Assembly (NCBI RefSeq): GCF_000235425.2
Contig: NZ_KI912266.1
Coordinates: 2,476,305 to 2,540,304, forward strand
Direction: 5' to 3'
DNA from: Pseudofrankia saprophytica
GTDB lineage: Bacteria > Actinomycetota > Actinomycetes > Frankiales > Frankiaceae
Length of the DNA stretch: 64,000 nt
The position numbers were made by a program, and so were the translations under genes. Numbering within the stretch: the first letter of the stretch is position 1; each line of letters begins with the position of its first letter. The notes beneath the pieces were generated by a model. The model made no database searches. It was not told the DNA's origin and was given only the letters and a program-made list of their open reading frames with translations. Below are positions 8,527 through 18,019 of this stretch, one piece after another.

Positions 8527-8928
8527 ATGCGAGGACCTAGGCCTGATGGTCGGGGAGCGGGCGCGCCCGCGAGCGTGTCCGCCGGGCTGGGCACCCGAAT
8601 CCGTGTCCACGTCGGCGGGCGGCCGGGGGAGTACGCCCGCGCGGTGCTCGACACCGTCGCCCAGATCCCGGCCGGCAAGGTGATGACCTACGGCGACGTC
8701 GCCGAGTACGTCGGCGGCGGCACCGGCCGGCACGTCGGCGCGGTGCTCGCCCGCTTCGGCCACGAGGAGGACGTCCCGTGGCATCGCGTGATCCGCGCCA
8801 GCGGCGAGCCCAACCCCTCCGCTCCCGTGGAGGCCATCACCCGCCTGATCGCCGACAGCACCCCGCTACGCCCCGGCGGCGACCGCGTGGATCTCCGTCT
8901 CGCCCGCTGGGACGGCCAGCCGGCCTGA
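8527..8928 (+). CDS. Alkyltransferase-like (ATL) DNA-damage protein
   Basis: 133-residue relative of O6-alkylguanine-DNA alkyltransferase. The DNA-binding wing (IPAGKVMTYGDVAEYVGG) and the Arg-finger region are present, but the acceptor motif reads PWHRV instead of PCHRV. The acceptor Cys is thus Trp and the protein cannot dealkylate; known ATL proteins bind alkylated guanines and flag them for nucleotide excision repair. No clear ribosome site precedes the ATG at 8527; a GTG about 16 codons in is possible. M. tuberculosis Rv3204 is a similarly placed gene near adnAB and moeZ. Confidence 0.9.
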   Translation: MRGPRPDGRGAGAPASVSAGLGTRIRVHVGGRPGEYARAVLDTVAQIPAGKVMTYGDVAEYVGGGTGRHVGAVLARFGHEEDVPWHRVIRASGEPNPSAPVEAITRLIADSTPLRPGGDRVDLRLARWDGQPA

Positions 8929-8975
8929 GGCGAGCCGACCTGACGTGGCCCTGACGCCTGGCCGCGCCGGGTCGG

Positions 8976-9725
8976 CTACCTGGCGGTGTAGCCGGCGTCG
9001 GCCAGGTAGACGCTGCCGGTGACGACGGAGGAGCGGTCGGAGAGCAGGAAGAGGACGATCTCGGCCACCTCGTCGACGGTGGCGAAGCGGGCCATGGGCG
9101 CGAGCAGGGCGGCGCCGCGCATCTTGCGCCCGGATTCCTGGTTCATCATCGCGGTATCGACGAAGCTCGGCGCGACCGCGTTGATCCGGATGCCACGGGT
9201 GGCGTACTCCAGCGCCGACGTCTTCGTGAGGCCGATGACGCCGTGCTTCGCCGCGGAGTAGGCGGCGGCGTCCGTGAAGCCGACGACACCGAGCACCGAC
9301 GCCATGTTCACGATCGAGCCGCCGCCCGCCTCGAGCATCGCCGGGATCTCGGCGCGCAGGCAGTAGAAGACGCCGTTGAGGTTGATCTCGATGGCACGCC
9401 GCCAGTCGTCGACCGGGATCTTGTCGACGGGCTGGCGCGGCAGGGCGATGCCGGCGTTGTTCACGGCCAGGTCGAGCCTGCCGAACGCGCGCGCCGCCGC
9501 CGCGACGGCCTCGGTCACCGCGTCCGGGTCGGTCACGTCCAGCCCCATGGCGAGTGCCGTGGCGCCCGCGTGCTGGAGCTCGTCGGCGGTCTTCTTGGCG
9601 GCGGCCTCGTCGATGTCGGTGACGACGACGCGCGCGCCCGCGGCGCCGAGCAGGCGCGCACACGCCGCCCCGATGCCCGCGCCCGCCCCGGTAACCAGCG
9701 CCACCTTGTCCGCGCACTCTCCCAT
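8976..9725 (-). CDS. Short-chain dehydrogenase/reductase (SDR)
   Basis: 249-residue classical SDR. Rossmann motif TGAGAGIG near the N-terminus with an acidic TDID after strand 2 (suggesting NAD preference), the LAVNNAGIA motif, the catalytic Ser of NMASV, and the YSAAK Tyr/Lys pair followed by the PSFVDTAMM segment. Typical length and all catalytic residues present. Substrate cannot be told. The ATG at 9725 begins the conserved part; upstream in-frame starts would run into the adnA promoter. It is an insertion between the ATL and adnAB genes relative to the mycobacterial layout. Confidence 0.9.
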   Translation of the reverse strand: MGECADKVALVTGAGAGIGAACARLLGAAGARVVVTDIDEAAAKKTADELQHAGATALAMGLDVTDPDAVTEAVAAAARAFGRLDLAVNNAGIALPRQPVDKIPVDDWRRAIEINLNGVFYCLRAEIPAMLEAGGGSIVNMASVLGVVGFTDAAAYSAAKHGVIGLTKTSALEYATRGIRINAVAPSFVDTAMMNQESGRKMRGAALLAPMARFATVDEVAEIVLFLLSDRSSVVTGSVYLADAGYTAR

Positions 9726-9849
9726 ACCGTGCAGACTCCCACAGTGAGCGCCGACGGGCCTCGCCGGTGGGAGGCCGGCGCGGGCCAGGCGCGCCGGGCG
9801 CGCTCGGGGCGATCGCGAAACTGTCGGAGTCACGTGGTCTGCTGTATCC

Positions 9850-12800
9850 GTGTCCACCTCGTCCGCCGTCACACGAACGACCGTGACGCCGTCCGCCGTG
9901 ACGCCGCCGGTCGCCCTGACGCGGCCGGGCGCCGACGTACGCCGCTACCGGCTCGACCGGTCGGCGCCGGCTGGGTCTCGCCCAGCCGAGCCGGCGCGGC
10001 TGGACGAGGCCCAGCGGGCGGTGCTGGAGCACCGGGGCGGGCCGCTGCTGGTGCTCGCGGGGCCGGGCACGGGAAAGACGACCACGCTGGTCGAGGCCGT
10101 CGCCCGCCGGGTGGAGGCGGGGGTGGATCTCGGCTCGATCCTCGTGCTGACGTTCAGCCGGCGGGCCGCGCGGGAGCTCTCCGAGCGGATCACCGCGCGA
10201 GTCGGTGTGCCCGTCGGCGGCGCGGTGGCCTGGACCTTCCATTCCTGGTGCTACGCGGTGCTGCGGGAGTTCCCGCGTCCGGGCGATCTGTCGCCGCGGC
10301 TGCTGACCGGCCCGGAGCAGTTCACCCGCCTGCGCGACCTGATCGAGGGCTCGCGCGAGCTCGGCCGGCCGCGCTGGCCGGCGTCGCTCGACGTGTGCCT
10401 GCGTACCCGGGGCTTCGGCGAGGAGGTCGAGGCGCTGCTCGCCCGGGTCCGTGAGCTCGGCTTCGACCCCGCCGGTCTGCAGGCGCTCGCCGCCCGCGCG
10501 GGGCGGCCCGACTGGTCGGCGCTCGCCGAGTTCTACACGGACTACCTGGACAATCTGGGTTACGACGGCGCGGTCGACTACCCGGAGCTCGGCCACCGGG
10601 CGGCGACGCTCGTCGAGGACCCGGAGCTCGGCCAGCCGCTGCGGGCCCGGTACCGGGCCGTCCTCGTCGACGAGTACCAGGACACCGACCCGGCACAGGA
10701 GCGGCTGCTGGCCGCGCTGACGGCGGGCGGGGCCGACCTGGTCGCGTTCGGCGACCCGGACCAGTCGATCTACGCGTTCCGGGGCGCGCGGGTGCGCGGC
10801 CTGCTCGACTTCCCCAGTCGGTTCCCGCGCGCCGACGGTTCGCCAGCGGACGTGCGCGCGCTCGGGGTATGCCGGCGGATGGCGCCGGCTGTGCTGGCCG
10901 CGAGCCGGCAGGTCGCCAGCCGGCTGCCGATGTCGGGCCTGCCAGCGTCCGCCCTGCGGGCCCACCGCGCGCTCGTCCCCGCCGAGCCGGACCAGGCCGG
11001 CCAGGTCGAGGCGCTGTCGTTCCCGTCCGAGGCAGCGGAGACCGAGGCGATCGTCGACCTGCTGCGCCGCGAGCACCTCGCGGGCGGGGTGGCCTGGCAT
11101 GAGATGGCGGTGCTGACCCGATCCGCCGACGCGTTGCCGCCGGTGGCGCGGGCACTGACGGCGGCCGGGGTACCCGTCGACCTGACCGGTGACGAGCCGC
11201 CGCTGGCGGCCCGGCCGGCGGCGGCGCTCCTGCTCACCGCTCTTCGCTGCGCCGACGATCCCGCGTCGCTGACCGCGGCGGACGCCCGCGCGCTGCTGCT
11301 GTCCCCGCTGGGTGGCGCGGATCCGACCGGCCTGCGGGCCCTTGGCCGCGCGCTGCGTGAACACGCCCGCGCGGCAGAGACGGCCGAGGCCGCTGAGACG
11401 GCCGATGTGACCGAGGCGGCGGCAGCCGAGGTCGGTGCCGTGCGCGGGCCGGCCTCGTCCGCCGAGATGGTCCGGGCCGCTCTGGCCGACCCCGCGTCGA
11501 TTCCGGACGACCTCGACACCGACCTCGCCCGCCCGGTGGCCGAGGCCGGCGCGCTGCTGCGTGAGGTACGCCGTCGGCTGCGGGCCGGCGGCACCCCACA
11601 GGACGCGCTCTGGGCGCTGTGGGAGGGCACCGACTGGCCGGCGCGGCTGCGGCGGGCCTCCGCCAGTGGCTATGGCGCGAGGCGACGCGCGGCCGAGGCC
11701 GATCTCGACGCCGTCGTCGCCCTGTTCGACGCGGTCGACCGGCTCGGCGAGCGGCGCGGGCCGGGCGGAGGCGCGCGCGGGCTGATCGCGGACCTGACCA
11801 GCCAGGACTTCGCCGCCGACAACCGGGCGGGCGCCGAGATCCGCCCGGACGCGGTCCGGCTGCTCACCGCGCACCGCGCCAAGGGCCTCGAATGGGACAT
11901 CGTCGTCGTTCGCGGGGTCCAGGACGGAGCGTGGCCCGACCTGCGCGCGCAGCACTCGCTGCTCGGCACCGAGCAGCTGGACACACCCGAGCGAGGCGGC
12001 CTGCGCCCGCCGGAAACTCCCCGTGACCGCTGGGCCGAGGAGCGCCGGCTGTTCTACGTCGCGGTCACCCGAGCGCGGCGCCGGCTGGTCGTCACCGCCG
12101 TCGACACCGCGGGCGAGGGCGCCGCGACGGCCGAGAACGGCTCCCGGCGCAGCGAGTTCCTCACCGAGCTGGGCGTCGCGGTGGCGGACGGCTCGTCCTG
12201 GACGCCGCGGCCGCTCACCCTGGCGAGCCTGGTCGCCACCCTGCGCCGGGCGTCGGTCGAGGCCACGGCCAGCCCGGCGCTGCGCCGCGCGGCCCGCCGC
12301 CGGCTCGCGGCGCTGGCGGCGGCCGCCGACCATGCCGGCCGGCCGCTGGTGCCCGCCGCGCACCCCGACCGCTGGTGGGGCGTGCGTGACGTCACCTCGT
12401 CCGACGTTCCGGTCGTCCCGGCGGACGAGCCGATCCGGCTGTCCGGGTCGTCGCTGACGAGCCTGCGCGACTGCTCGCTGCGCTGGTTCCTGGAGCACGA
12501 GGCGCACGCCGGGCGCCCGGCGACGACGGCGCAGAGCTTCGGCCGGGTCGTGCACGCCCTCGTCGACGAGGTCACCGCGGGCCGTACCCCGGCCGACCTC
12601 GCCGCCCTGGACGCCCGCCTCGAGACGGTCTGGCGGCACCTCGCCTTCGAGGCCCGCTGGCGTTCGGACCAGGAGCGCGCGGCGGCGCGGGAAGCTCTCG
12701 CCCGGTTCCTCGACTGGCACGCGGCCGAGCGCGGCCGGGTCGTCGTGGGCTCGGAGGAGCGGTTCGGCATCGACCTGACCGTCGACGGACGCCCGATCCG

Positions 12801-13350
12801 GCTGCGCGGCTCGATCGACCGTCTAGAGCTCGACGACGCCGGCCGGGTGCACGTCATCGACTTCAAGACCGGCCGGGCGGCCGTCGGCACCCGCGACCTG
12901 GCCGAGCACGTCCAGCTGGGCACCTACCAGCTCGCCGTCCGCGAGGGCGCCGTCGACGACAAGGTCGCGCCGACGTCCACCTCCCAACCGGACCCGGCGG
13001 ACCGGCCGGAGACACCGGCCTCGCCGGACCGGCCGGAGGCGGTGCGGCCCACGGAGGCCGGCGATCGGCGCGCCGTGCCCGGTGGCGCCGAGCTCGTCCT
13101 CCTCCGCCGCGACGCGGACGGGGACCGGGTGGGCCCCCGCGAGCCGGGCGCGCCCACCGGCTCACCCCAGGTCCAGCGGCAGGAGGCGCTGCCCGCCGGA
13201 CGGTCCTGGGTGGACGAACTGCTCGGCCAGGCCGTGCGCACGATCACCACCGAGACGTTCACCCCAACACCGGGGCCGAGCTGCGACTACTGCTCGTTCC
13301 GGCGTTCCTGCCCCGCGTGGCCCGCCGAGGGCAGGCAGGTGGTCGAGTGA
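9850..13350 (+). CDS. adnA: Helicase-nuclease subunit AdnA
   Basis: 1166-residue UvrD-family motor fused to a RecB/PD-(D/E)XK nuclease. With AdnB it forms the actinobacterial end-resection machine for double-strand breaks. Walker A GPGTGKTTT at about 71-79, DEYQDT at about 273, GDPDQSIYAF, then TAHRAKGLEWD and YVAVTRARRRL. The nuclease has VHVIDFKTG. Cys 875, 1145, 1148 and 1154 have the spacing of an AddB-type Fe-S cluster staple. GTG at 9850 lacks a clear ribosome site; another GTG at about 9898 is possible. It overlaps adnB by one base (TGATG), so the two are translationally coupled. Confidence 0.92.
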   Translation: MSTSSAVTRTTVTPSAVTPPVALTRPGADVRRYRLDRSAPAGSRPAEPARLDEAQRAVLEHRGGPLLVLAGPGTGKTTTLVEAVARRVEAGVDLGSILVLTFSRRAARELSERITARVGVPVGGAVAWTFHSWCYAVLREFPRPGDLSPRLLTGPEQFTRLRDLIEGSRELGRPRWPASLDVCLRTRGFGEEVEALLARVRELGFDPAGLQALAARAGRPDWSALAEFYTDYLDNLGYDGAVDYPELGHRAATLVEDPELGQPLRARYRAVLVDEYQDTDPAQERLLAALTAGGADLVAFGDPDQSIYAFRGARVRGLLDFPSRFPRADGSPADVRALGVCRRMAPAVLAASRQVASRLPMSGLPASALRAHRALVPAEPDQAGQVEALSFPSEAAETEAIVDLLRREHLAGGVAWHEMAVLTRSADALPPVARALTAAGVPVDLTGDEPPLAARPAAALLLTALRCADDPASLTAADARALLLSPLGGADPTGLRALGRALREHARAAETAEAAETADVTEAAAAEVGAVRGPASSAEMVRAALADPASIPDDLDTDLARPVAEAGALLREVRRRLRAGGTPQDALWALWEGTDWPARLRRASASGYGARRRAAEADLDAVVALFDAVDRLGERRGPGGGARGLIADLTSQDFAADNRAGAEIRPDAVRLLTAHRAKGLEWDIVVVRGVQDGAWPDLRAQHSLLGTEQLDTPERGGLRPPETPRDRWAEERRLFYVAVTRARRRLVVTAVDTAGEGAATAENGSRRSEFLTELGVAVADGSSWTPRPLTLASLVATLRRASVEATASPALRRAARRRLAALAAAADHAGRPLVPAAHPDRWWGVRDVTSSDVPVVPADEPIRLSGSSLTSLRDCSLRWFLEHEAHAGRPATTAQSFGRVVHALVDEVTAGRTPADLAALDARLETVWRHLAFEARWRSDQERAAAREALARFLDWHAAERGRVVVGSEERFGIDLTVDGRPIRLRGSIDRLELDDAGRVHVIDFKTGRAAVGTRDLAEHVQLGTYQLAVREGAVDDKVAPTSTSQPDPADRPETPASPDRPEAVRPTEAGDRRAVPGGAELVLLRRDADGDRVGPREPGAPTGSPQVQRQEALPAGRSWVDELLGQAVRTITTETFTPTPGPSCDYCSFRRSCPAWPAEGRQVVE

Positions 13351-16300
13351 TGGACGCGTCACCGCTTCCGGAGCAGGCGTTCGACGAGCAGGCGTTCGAC
13401 GAGCCGACTCCCGGCGTCGCCGAGCGCCCCGCCGGGGACCGTGCCACCCGCCGCGCGGACGAGGCCCTGCCCGCCCTGCCCGTCGGCGCCGTCCCGGTGG
13501 CGACCGTCGCGCTCGGGACGCGGCCGGCCCGGCCGGCCGGCCCGCCGCAGCCCGCCCTCCCCGGGTTCGGCGGCGGCGCGGACGCCGACGCGGTCCTCGA
13601 GGACTGGTTCGAGGCGGCCGCGCCAGGCGACCGTCCCGGACAGGGGGAGGAGACCGGGGGTGGCGGGGGCGAGGCCACCGCCGTCGAGCCGGGCCGGCTG
13701 ACCAGGGAGGGACTGCGCGGCCTGCTCGGCGTTCCCTTCACCGAGGAGCAGCTGGACGCGATCTGCGCGCCCGCGGCCCCCGGCGTGATCGTCGCCGGCG
13801 CGGGCTCCGGCAAGACGTCGGTGATGGCCGCGCGGGTGGTCTGGCTGGTCGCCGCGGTCGGGGTGCCCGCTGAGCAGATCCTCGGCCTCACCTTCACGCG
13901 CAAGGCCGCCGGCGAGCTGGCCGAGCGGGTCCGCCGGGCCCTGGCCCAGCTGCGCCGCGCGCGCCTGGCCGTCGCGGGTGCGGACGGCGGCGTCGGCGAA
14001 CCGACTGTCGCGACCTACAACTCGTTCGCCAGCCGGCTGGTCGCCGACCACGCGCTGCGGCTGGGCCTGGAGCCCGACTGCGTCCTGCTGCCCGCCGCCG
14101 CCCGATACCAGCTCGCCGCGCACGTCGCCCGCGGCTACCCGGGCCGCGTCGAGGCGTTCACCGGCTCCATGTCCGCGCTCGTCGAGGCGGTCGTGGCCCT
14201 CGACGGCCAGTGCGGCGAGCACCTCGTCGACCCGGACCAGCTGATCGCCTTCGACCGGCGCTGGCTCGCGGACGTGCTCGCGGCGACGGAACGCGCCCGC
14301 GCCCGGCAGAACACGGCCACCCTGGTACGGGACCTGCGCAGGCTGGCCTTCACCGCGCGTCGCCGCCTCGAGCTAGCGGAGCTGGTCAAGGACTACCGCG
14401 CCACCCGCCGCCACCGGGAGCTGCTCGACTACGGCGACCAGATCACGCTCGCCGCCCAGCTGGCCGAGCAGGTGCCCGAGGTCGGCGTGCTGCTGCGCAG
14501 GCAGTACTCGGTGGTGCTCCTGGACGAGTACCAGGACACCTCGGTGGCCCAGCGCCGGCTGCTGGCCGGGCTGTTCGGCGCGGCGCACCCGGTCACGGCC
14601 GTCGGCGACCCGGCGCAGGCCATCTACGGCTGGCGCGGCGCCTCGGCGAGCAACCTCGACCGGTTCCCCGAGCACTTCCGCCAGGCCGACGGCACACCGG
14701 CGGCGACCTACCAGCTGTCGGTGAACCAGCGCAGTGGCGGGCGGCTGCTCACCCTCGCCAACGCCGTCGCCGAGCGCCTGCCGACCAGGTCCGTCACCGT
14801 CCTGCGGCCACGGCCGGAGTCCCTGCTCGCCGGGCAGACCGTGGTCGCGCTGCACGCCACCTGGGCCGACGAGGTTCGCTGGGTCGCCGGCCAGCTCGCC
14901 GAGCGGGTCCTGGCGGGATGCCCGCCACGGGAGTGCGCCGTGCTCGCCCGGTCCTGGTCGGACGTGCCGGCGCTGGTGACGGCGCTGACGGACGAGGGCC
15001 TGCCCGTCGAGGTGCTCGGGCTCGGCGGCCTGCTGTCCAAGCCCGAGATCGCCGACATCCGGGCGACGCTGGAGGTGCTCGACGACCCCACGGCGAACCC
15101 GTCGCTGATCCGCCTGCTGACCGGGCCGCGGCCGCGGCTCGGCCCCCGAGACCTCGCCGCGCTCGGCCGCCGGGCGACCGAGCTTCTGCGCGCCGCCCCC
15201 GCCACGCGAAACCCGCCGGCGCCGGCGGGGCCGGCGGGAGCGGGGGCGCTGGACGACGCGGTCGCGGACGTCGACCCGAGCGACGTCGTCTCGCTGGCCG
15301 ACGCCCTCGCCCACCCGGGCGACGAGATCTCCGCCGAGGGCGCCCGGCGGGTGCGCGCGCTCGCGGCGGAGCTCGCCGAGCTGCGCGCGCACACCGGCGC
15401 GGGGTTGGTAGAGCTGGTCCACCGCGTGGTCGAGGCGACGGGCCTCGACGTCGAGCTGGAGCTCGCCGCGCCGCGCGGGACCCGGGGCCGGGAGAACCTC
15501 GCGGCCTTCCTGCGGGTCGCGGCGGACTTCGACCGCTCGGCCGCCGGCTACGACGACGCGAGCGGGCGAGCCTCGCTCACCTCGTTCCTGAGCTTCCTGC
15601 GGGCCGGCGAGCAGTACGAGCGGGGGCTGGACGCCGACGTCGCCGGCGCGGGCAAGGCCGTCCAGGTGCTCACCATGCACGGCGCCAAGGGCCTGGAATG
15701 GGACGTCGTCGCCGTGCCCAACATCAGCCGTGGGTCGTTCCCCGACAGCACCGTCGGCGAGCGGTGGACGACCTCGCCTTCGGTGCTGCCGACCCCGCTG
15801 CGCGGCGACGCCGAGGACCTGCCGGAGTTCGCCGTCGCCGACGACCGGGCGGCGTTCGACCGGTTCGCCGACCAGTGCAGGGAGCAGGCGGAGCACGAGG
15901 AGCGCCGCCTCGCCTACGTGGCGTTCACCCGGGCACGCTCGGCGCTGATCACCAGCGGCCACTGGTGGGGCCCCACCCAGAAGAAGCCGCGCGGCCCGTC
16001 GTCGTTCCTCGACGAGCTGCGCGGGCACGCCCAGCGGGTGGGCAACGGCCGGGTGGACCACTGGGCCGACATCCCCCTGGAGAAGACCAACCCCGCGCTC
16101 GAGACGCCGCCGGAGTACGTCTGGCCGGCGCCGATGGACGCGGCCGCGGGGGGCGCCCGGCGGGAGGCCGCGGACGCGGTCCGCGACCTGCTCACGGGTA
16201 CGCCGACCGCCGCCGTCCTCGCCGCGGCCGCGGCTGCCGGGGTTCCCGAGGCACCGCATGTGCTGGGGGCTCCGGAGGTGCTGGGGGCCCCGGAGGTCAG

Positions 16301-17036
16301 GAGCGCCGCCGCCACGGTGGCGGCCGTCGCCGAGATCGCCGCGGCGGACGACCGCGCCGGGATGACCGCGCAGGAGCGGGCGCTGCTCGACGCCCTGGAC
16401 CAGGAGACCCGGCTGCTGCTCGACGAGGAGCTCGCCGCGCGCGCGCCGGTCCGCCGGGTGCCGCTGCCGACAGGGCTCACGGCGACGCAGGTGATGAAGC
16501 TGCGCGCGGACCCGGACGGGCTCGCCCGGGAGCTGGTCCGCCCCCTGCCGCGCCGGCCCGTCCCCGCGGCGAGCAGGGGTATCCGCTTCCACACCTGGGT
16601 CGAGGAGATCTTCGATCGCCGCCCGCTGCTCGACCACGAGGACCTGCCTGGCGCCGAGGACGACCACCTCGACGACGCGGAGCTGCGCGTCCTGAAGGAG
16701 GCCTTCCTCGCCGGTCCGTACGGCGGTCGGCGCCCGCTGGCCGTCGAGACGCCGTTCGAGCTGCCGATCGGCGGCCGGGTGGTGCGCGGCCGCATCGACG
16801 CCGTCTACGACCTGGGTGGCGGCCGCTACGAGGTGGTCGACTGGAAGACCGGCGCGACCGCCGCCGACCCGGTCCAGCTCGCGCTCTACCGCCTGGCCTG
16901 GGCCCGGCTGCGCGGCATCCCGCCGGGCGCCGTCGACGGGGCCTTCTACTACGTCAGGGACAGCCGCCTGACCCGCCCGGAACTGCCGACCGAGGCGGAC
17001 CTCGTCGGCCTCCTGCGGCCGCCCCGCACCCCCTGA
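13350..17036 (+). CDS. adnB: Helicase-nuclease subunit AdnB
   Basis: 1228-residue partner of AdnA. A disordered Pro/Ala-rich N-terminus of about 125 residues precedes the motor: GAGSGKTSV near residue 150, DEYQDTSVAQRR, GDPAQAIYGWRGA, TMHGAKGLEWDVV, YVAFTRARSAL. The C-terminal nuclease keeps the acid/DWKTG core (RYEVVDWKTG, about residue 1155) but lacks the Fe-S cysteines of AdnA, as in mycobacterial AdnB. The ATG at 13350 shares a base with the adnA stop. AdnB is the lead motor in mycobacteria; that role here is inferred. Confidence 0.92.
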   Translation: MDASPLPEQAFDEQAFDEPTPGVAERPAGDRATRRADEALPALPVGAVPVATVALGTRPARPAGPPQPALPGFGGGADADAVLEDWFEAAAPGDRPGQGEETGGGGGEATAVEPGRLTREGLRGLLGVPFTEEQLDAICAPAAPGVIVAGAGSGKTSVMAARVVWLVAAVGVPAEQILGLTFTRKAAGELAERVRRALAQLRRARLAVAGADGGVGEPTVATYNSFASRLVADHALRLGLEPDCVLLPAAARYQLAAHVARGYPGRVEAFTGSMSALVEAVVALDGQCGEHLVDPDQLIAFDRRWLADVLAATERARARQNTATLVRDLRRLAFTARRRLELAELVKDYRATRRHRELLDYGDQITLAAQLAEQVPEVGVLLRRQYSVVLLDEYQDTSVAQRRLLAGLFGAAHPVTAVGDPAQAIYGWRGASASNLDRFPEHFRQADGTPAATYQLSVNQRSGGRLLTLANAVAERLPTRSVTVLRPRPESLLAGQTVVALHATWADEVRWVAGQLAERVLAGCPPRECAVLARSWSDVPALVTALTDEGLPVEVLGLGGLLSKPEIADIRATLEVLDDPTANPSLIRLLTGPRPRLGPRDLAALGRRATELLRAAPATRNPPAPAGPAGAGALDDAVADVDPSDVVSLADALAHPGDEISAEGARRVRALAAELAELRAHTGAGLVELVHRVVEATGLDVELELAAPRGTRGRENLAAFLRVAADFDRSAAGYDDASGRASLTSFLSFLRAGEQYERGLDADVAGAGKAVQVLTMHGAKGLEWDVVAVPNISRGSFPDSTVGERWTTSPSVLPTPLRGDAEDLPEFAVADDRAAFDRFADQCREQAEHEERRLAYVAFTRARSALITSGHWWGPTQKKPRGPSSFLDELRGHAQRVGNGRVDHWADIPLEKTNPALETPPEYVWPAPMDAAAGGARREAADAVRDLLTGTPTAAVLAAAAAAGVPEAPHVLGAPEVLGAPEVRSAAATVAAVAEIAAADDRAGMTAQERALLDALDQETRLLLDEELAARAPVRRVPLPTGLTATQVMKLRADPDGLARELVRPLPRRPVPAASRGIRFHTWVEEIFDRRPLLDHEDLPGAEDDHLDDAELRVLKEAFLAGPYGGRRPLAVETPFELPIGGRVVRGRIDAVYDLGGGRYEVVDWKTGATAADPVQLALYRLAWARLRGIPPGAVDGAFYYVRDSRLTRPELPTEADLVGLLRPPRTP

Positions 17037-17078
17037 GCCGCCCACCGATCGCTGAGCCGCCCACCGATCGCTGAGCCG
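17034..17078 (+). repeat. 19-bp tandem repeat over the adnB stop
   Basis: The unit TGAGCCGCCCACCGATCGC occurs twice in tandem plus 7 bases of a third. The first TGA is the adnB stop codon. Confidence 0.85.
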
Positions 17079-17079
17079 G

Positions 17080-17904
17080 CTACGGACCGCCGTCGCCGGC
17101 CGACGCGAGGTCGACGAGCAGGGCCCGGTGGTCGGAGATCGCCGTCTGCTCGGCCCGCGCGGCGACGACCGGCGGTACGGCGCCGCGGGCAAGGACATGG
17201 TCGAACTGCACCCGCGCGGCGTGCGCCGGGTACGTCGGCGCGGCGGCCAGCCGCCGCCAGCCGGTGAGCACCCGCGGCAGCGGCCCCGGCAGGTTCAGAT
17301 CGCCGAGGATCACCGTCGCCTCGCCGACGCCGTCGGGGGTGTCGTCGGCGCGCAGGGCCCGGGTGAGGCGGCGTAGCTGCGAGGCGTTCCAGCCGGGAAC
17401 GAAGGACAGGTGCGTGCTCGCGACGGTGAGCGACCCGGCGGGTGTGGCCAGCCTGGCGACGATCGCGACCCGCGGCTCGTCCGCCAGCAGGATCAGCCGC
17501 GGCCGCCCGTCCGGCCCGGGCACGGCGATCGGCGAGCGCACCGGCGCCCGCCCGAGCGGCACCACTTGCCACCCACGGACGGGAAAACGGCTGATCAGCG
17601 CGATGCCGTAGGCGGGCTCGTCGGGGGAGCGGACCCCGTCGGCCGGCCGCCAGCCGAGGCCCGGGATGCCGTACACGGTCGCCGCGAACCGCCAGGCATC
17701 CTCCCCGGCCCCCAACGCGTCGGCCGCGACCGCGCCCAGATCGGCGCCCCCGGACCGGGGCTGGCCGACATCGACCTCCTGCAGCGCCAGCACGTCGCAG
17801 CGCAGGGACGTGACGGCCGCGCGGAACCGTGCCAGGTCGACGTTCCCGTCCCTCGGCGAGCGGCCGTTCATCACGTTGAACGTCCCCAGCCGCACGGTCC
17901 GCAC
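17080..17904 (-). CDS. Endonuclease/exonuclease/phosphatase-fold protein
   Basis: About 274 residues with the EEP metal-phosphoesterase motifs: LGTFNVMNG at the N-terminus, ALQEVD, STHLSF, ILGDLNL and ISDHRALLVD at the C-terminus. These give the Asn, Glu, Asp-Asn and Asp-His pairs of a Mg-dependent phosphodiesterase. Substrate (DNA, lipid or other) cannot be told. Start is GTG 17904 or GTG 17895; longer frames upstream overlap the divergent hydrolase gene and lose coding character. Convergent with adnB. Confidence 0.85.
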   Translation of the reverse strand: MRTVRLGTFNVMNGRSPRDGNVDLARFRAAVTSLRCDVLALQEVDVGQPRSGGADLGAVAADALGAGEDAWRFAATVYGIPGLGWRPADGVRSPDEPAYGIALISRFPVRGWQVVPLGRAPVRSPIAVPGPDGRPRLILLADEPRVAIVARLATPAGSLTVASTHLSFVPGWNASQLRRLTRALRADDTPDGVGEATVILGDLNLPGPLPRVLTGWRRLAAAPTYPAHAARVQFDHVLARGAVPPVVAARAEQTAISDHRALLVDLASAGDGGP

Positions 17905-18019
17905 GGTAACCGATCGGCCCCCGCTGGCCGCGGGCGCGCCTGGCCAGGAAGCCGGATTCGCCGGTTGCGCGAGGATGGTCCGGGTCTGAGCGCGGGACGG
18001 TGTGGGAGGAGCGGTACTG

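Noticed and set aside
9243-10454. Plus-strand frame across the SDR gene and adnA start
   Set aside because: Overlaps the SDR gene antisense and the adnA gene out of frame; Arg-rich, no domain.
8866-12720. Very long open frame (about 1284 codons) antisense to adnA
   Set aside because: Product is Arg/Pro/Gly-rich without domains; it is the usual complementary-frame shadow of a high-GC gene.
14210-17074. Long plus-strand frame (about 954 codons) inside adnB in another register
   Set aside because: Arg/Ala/Pro-rich shadow; the adnB frame carries all helicase and nuclease motifs.
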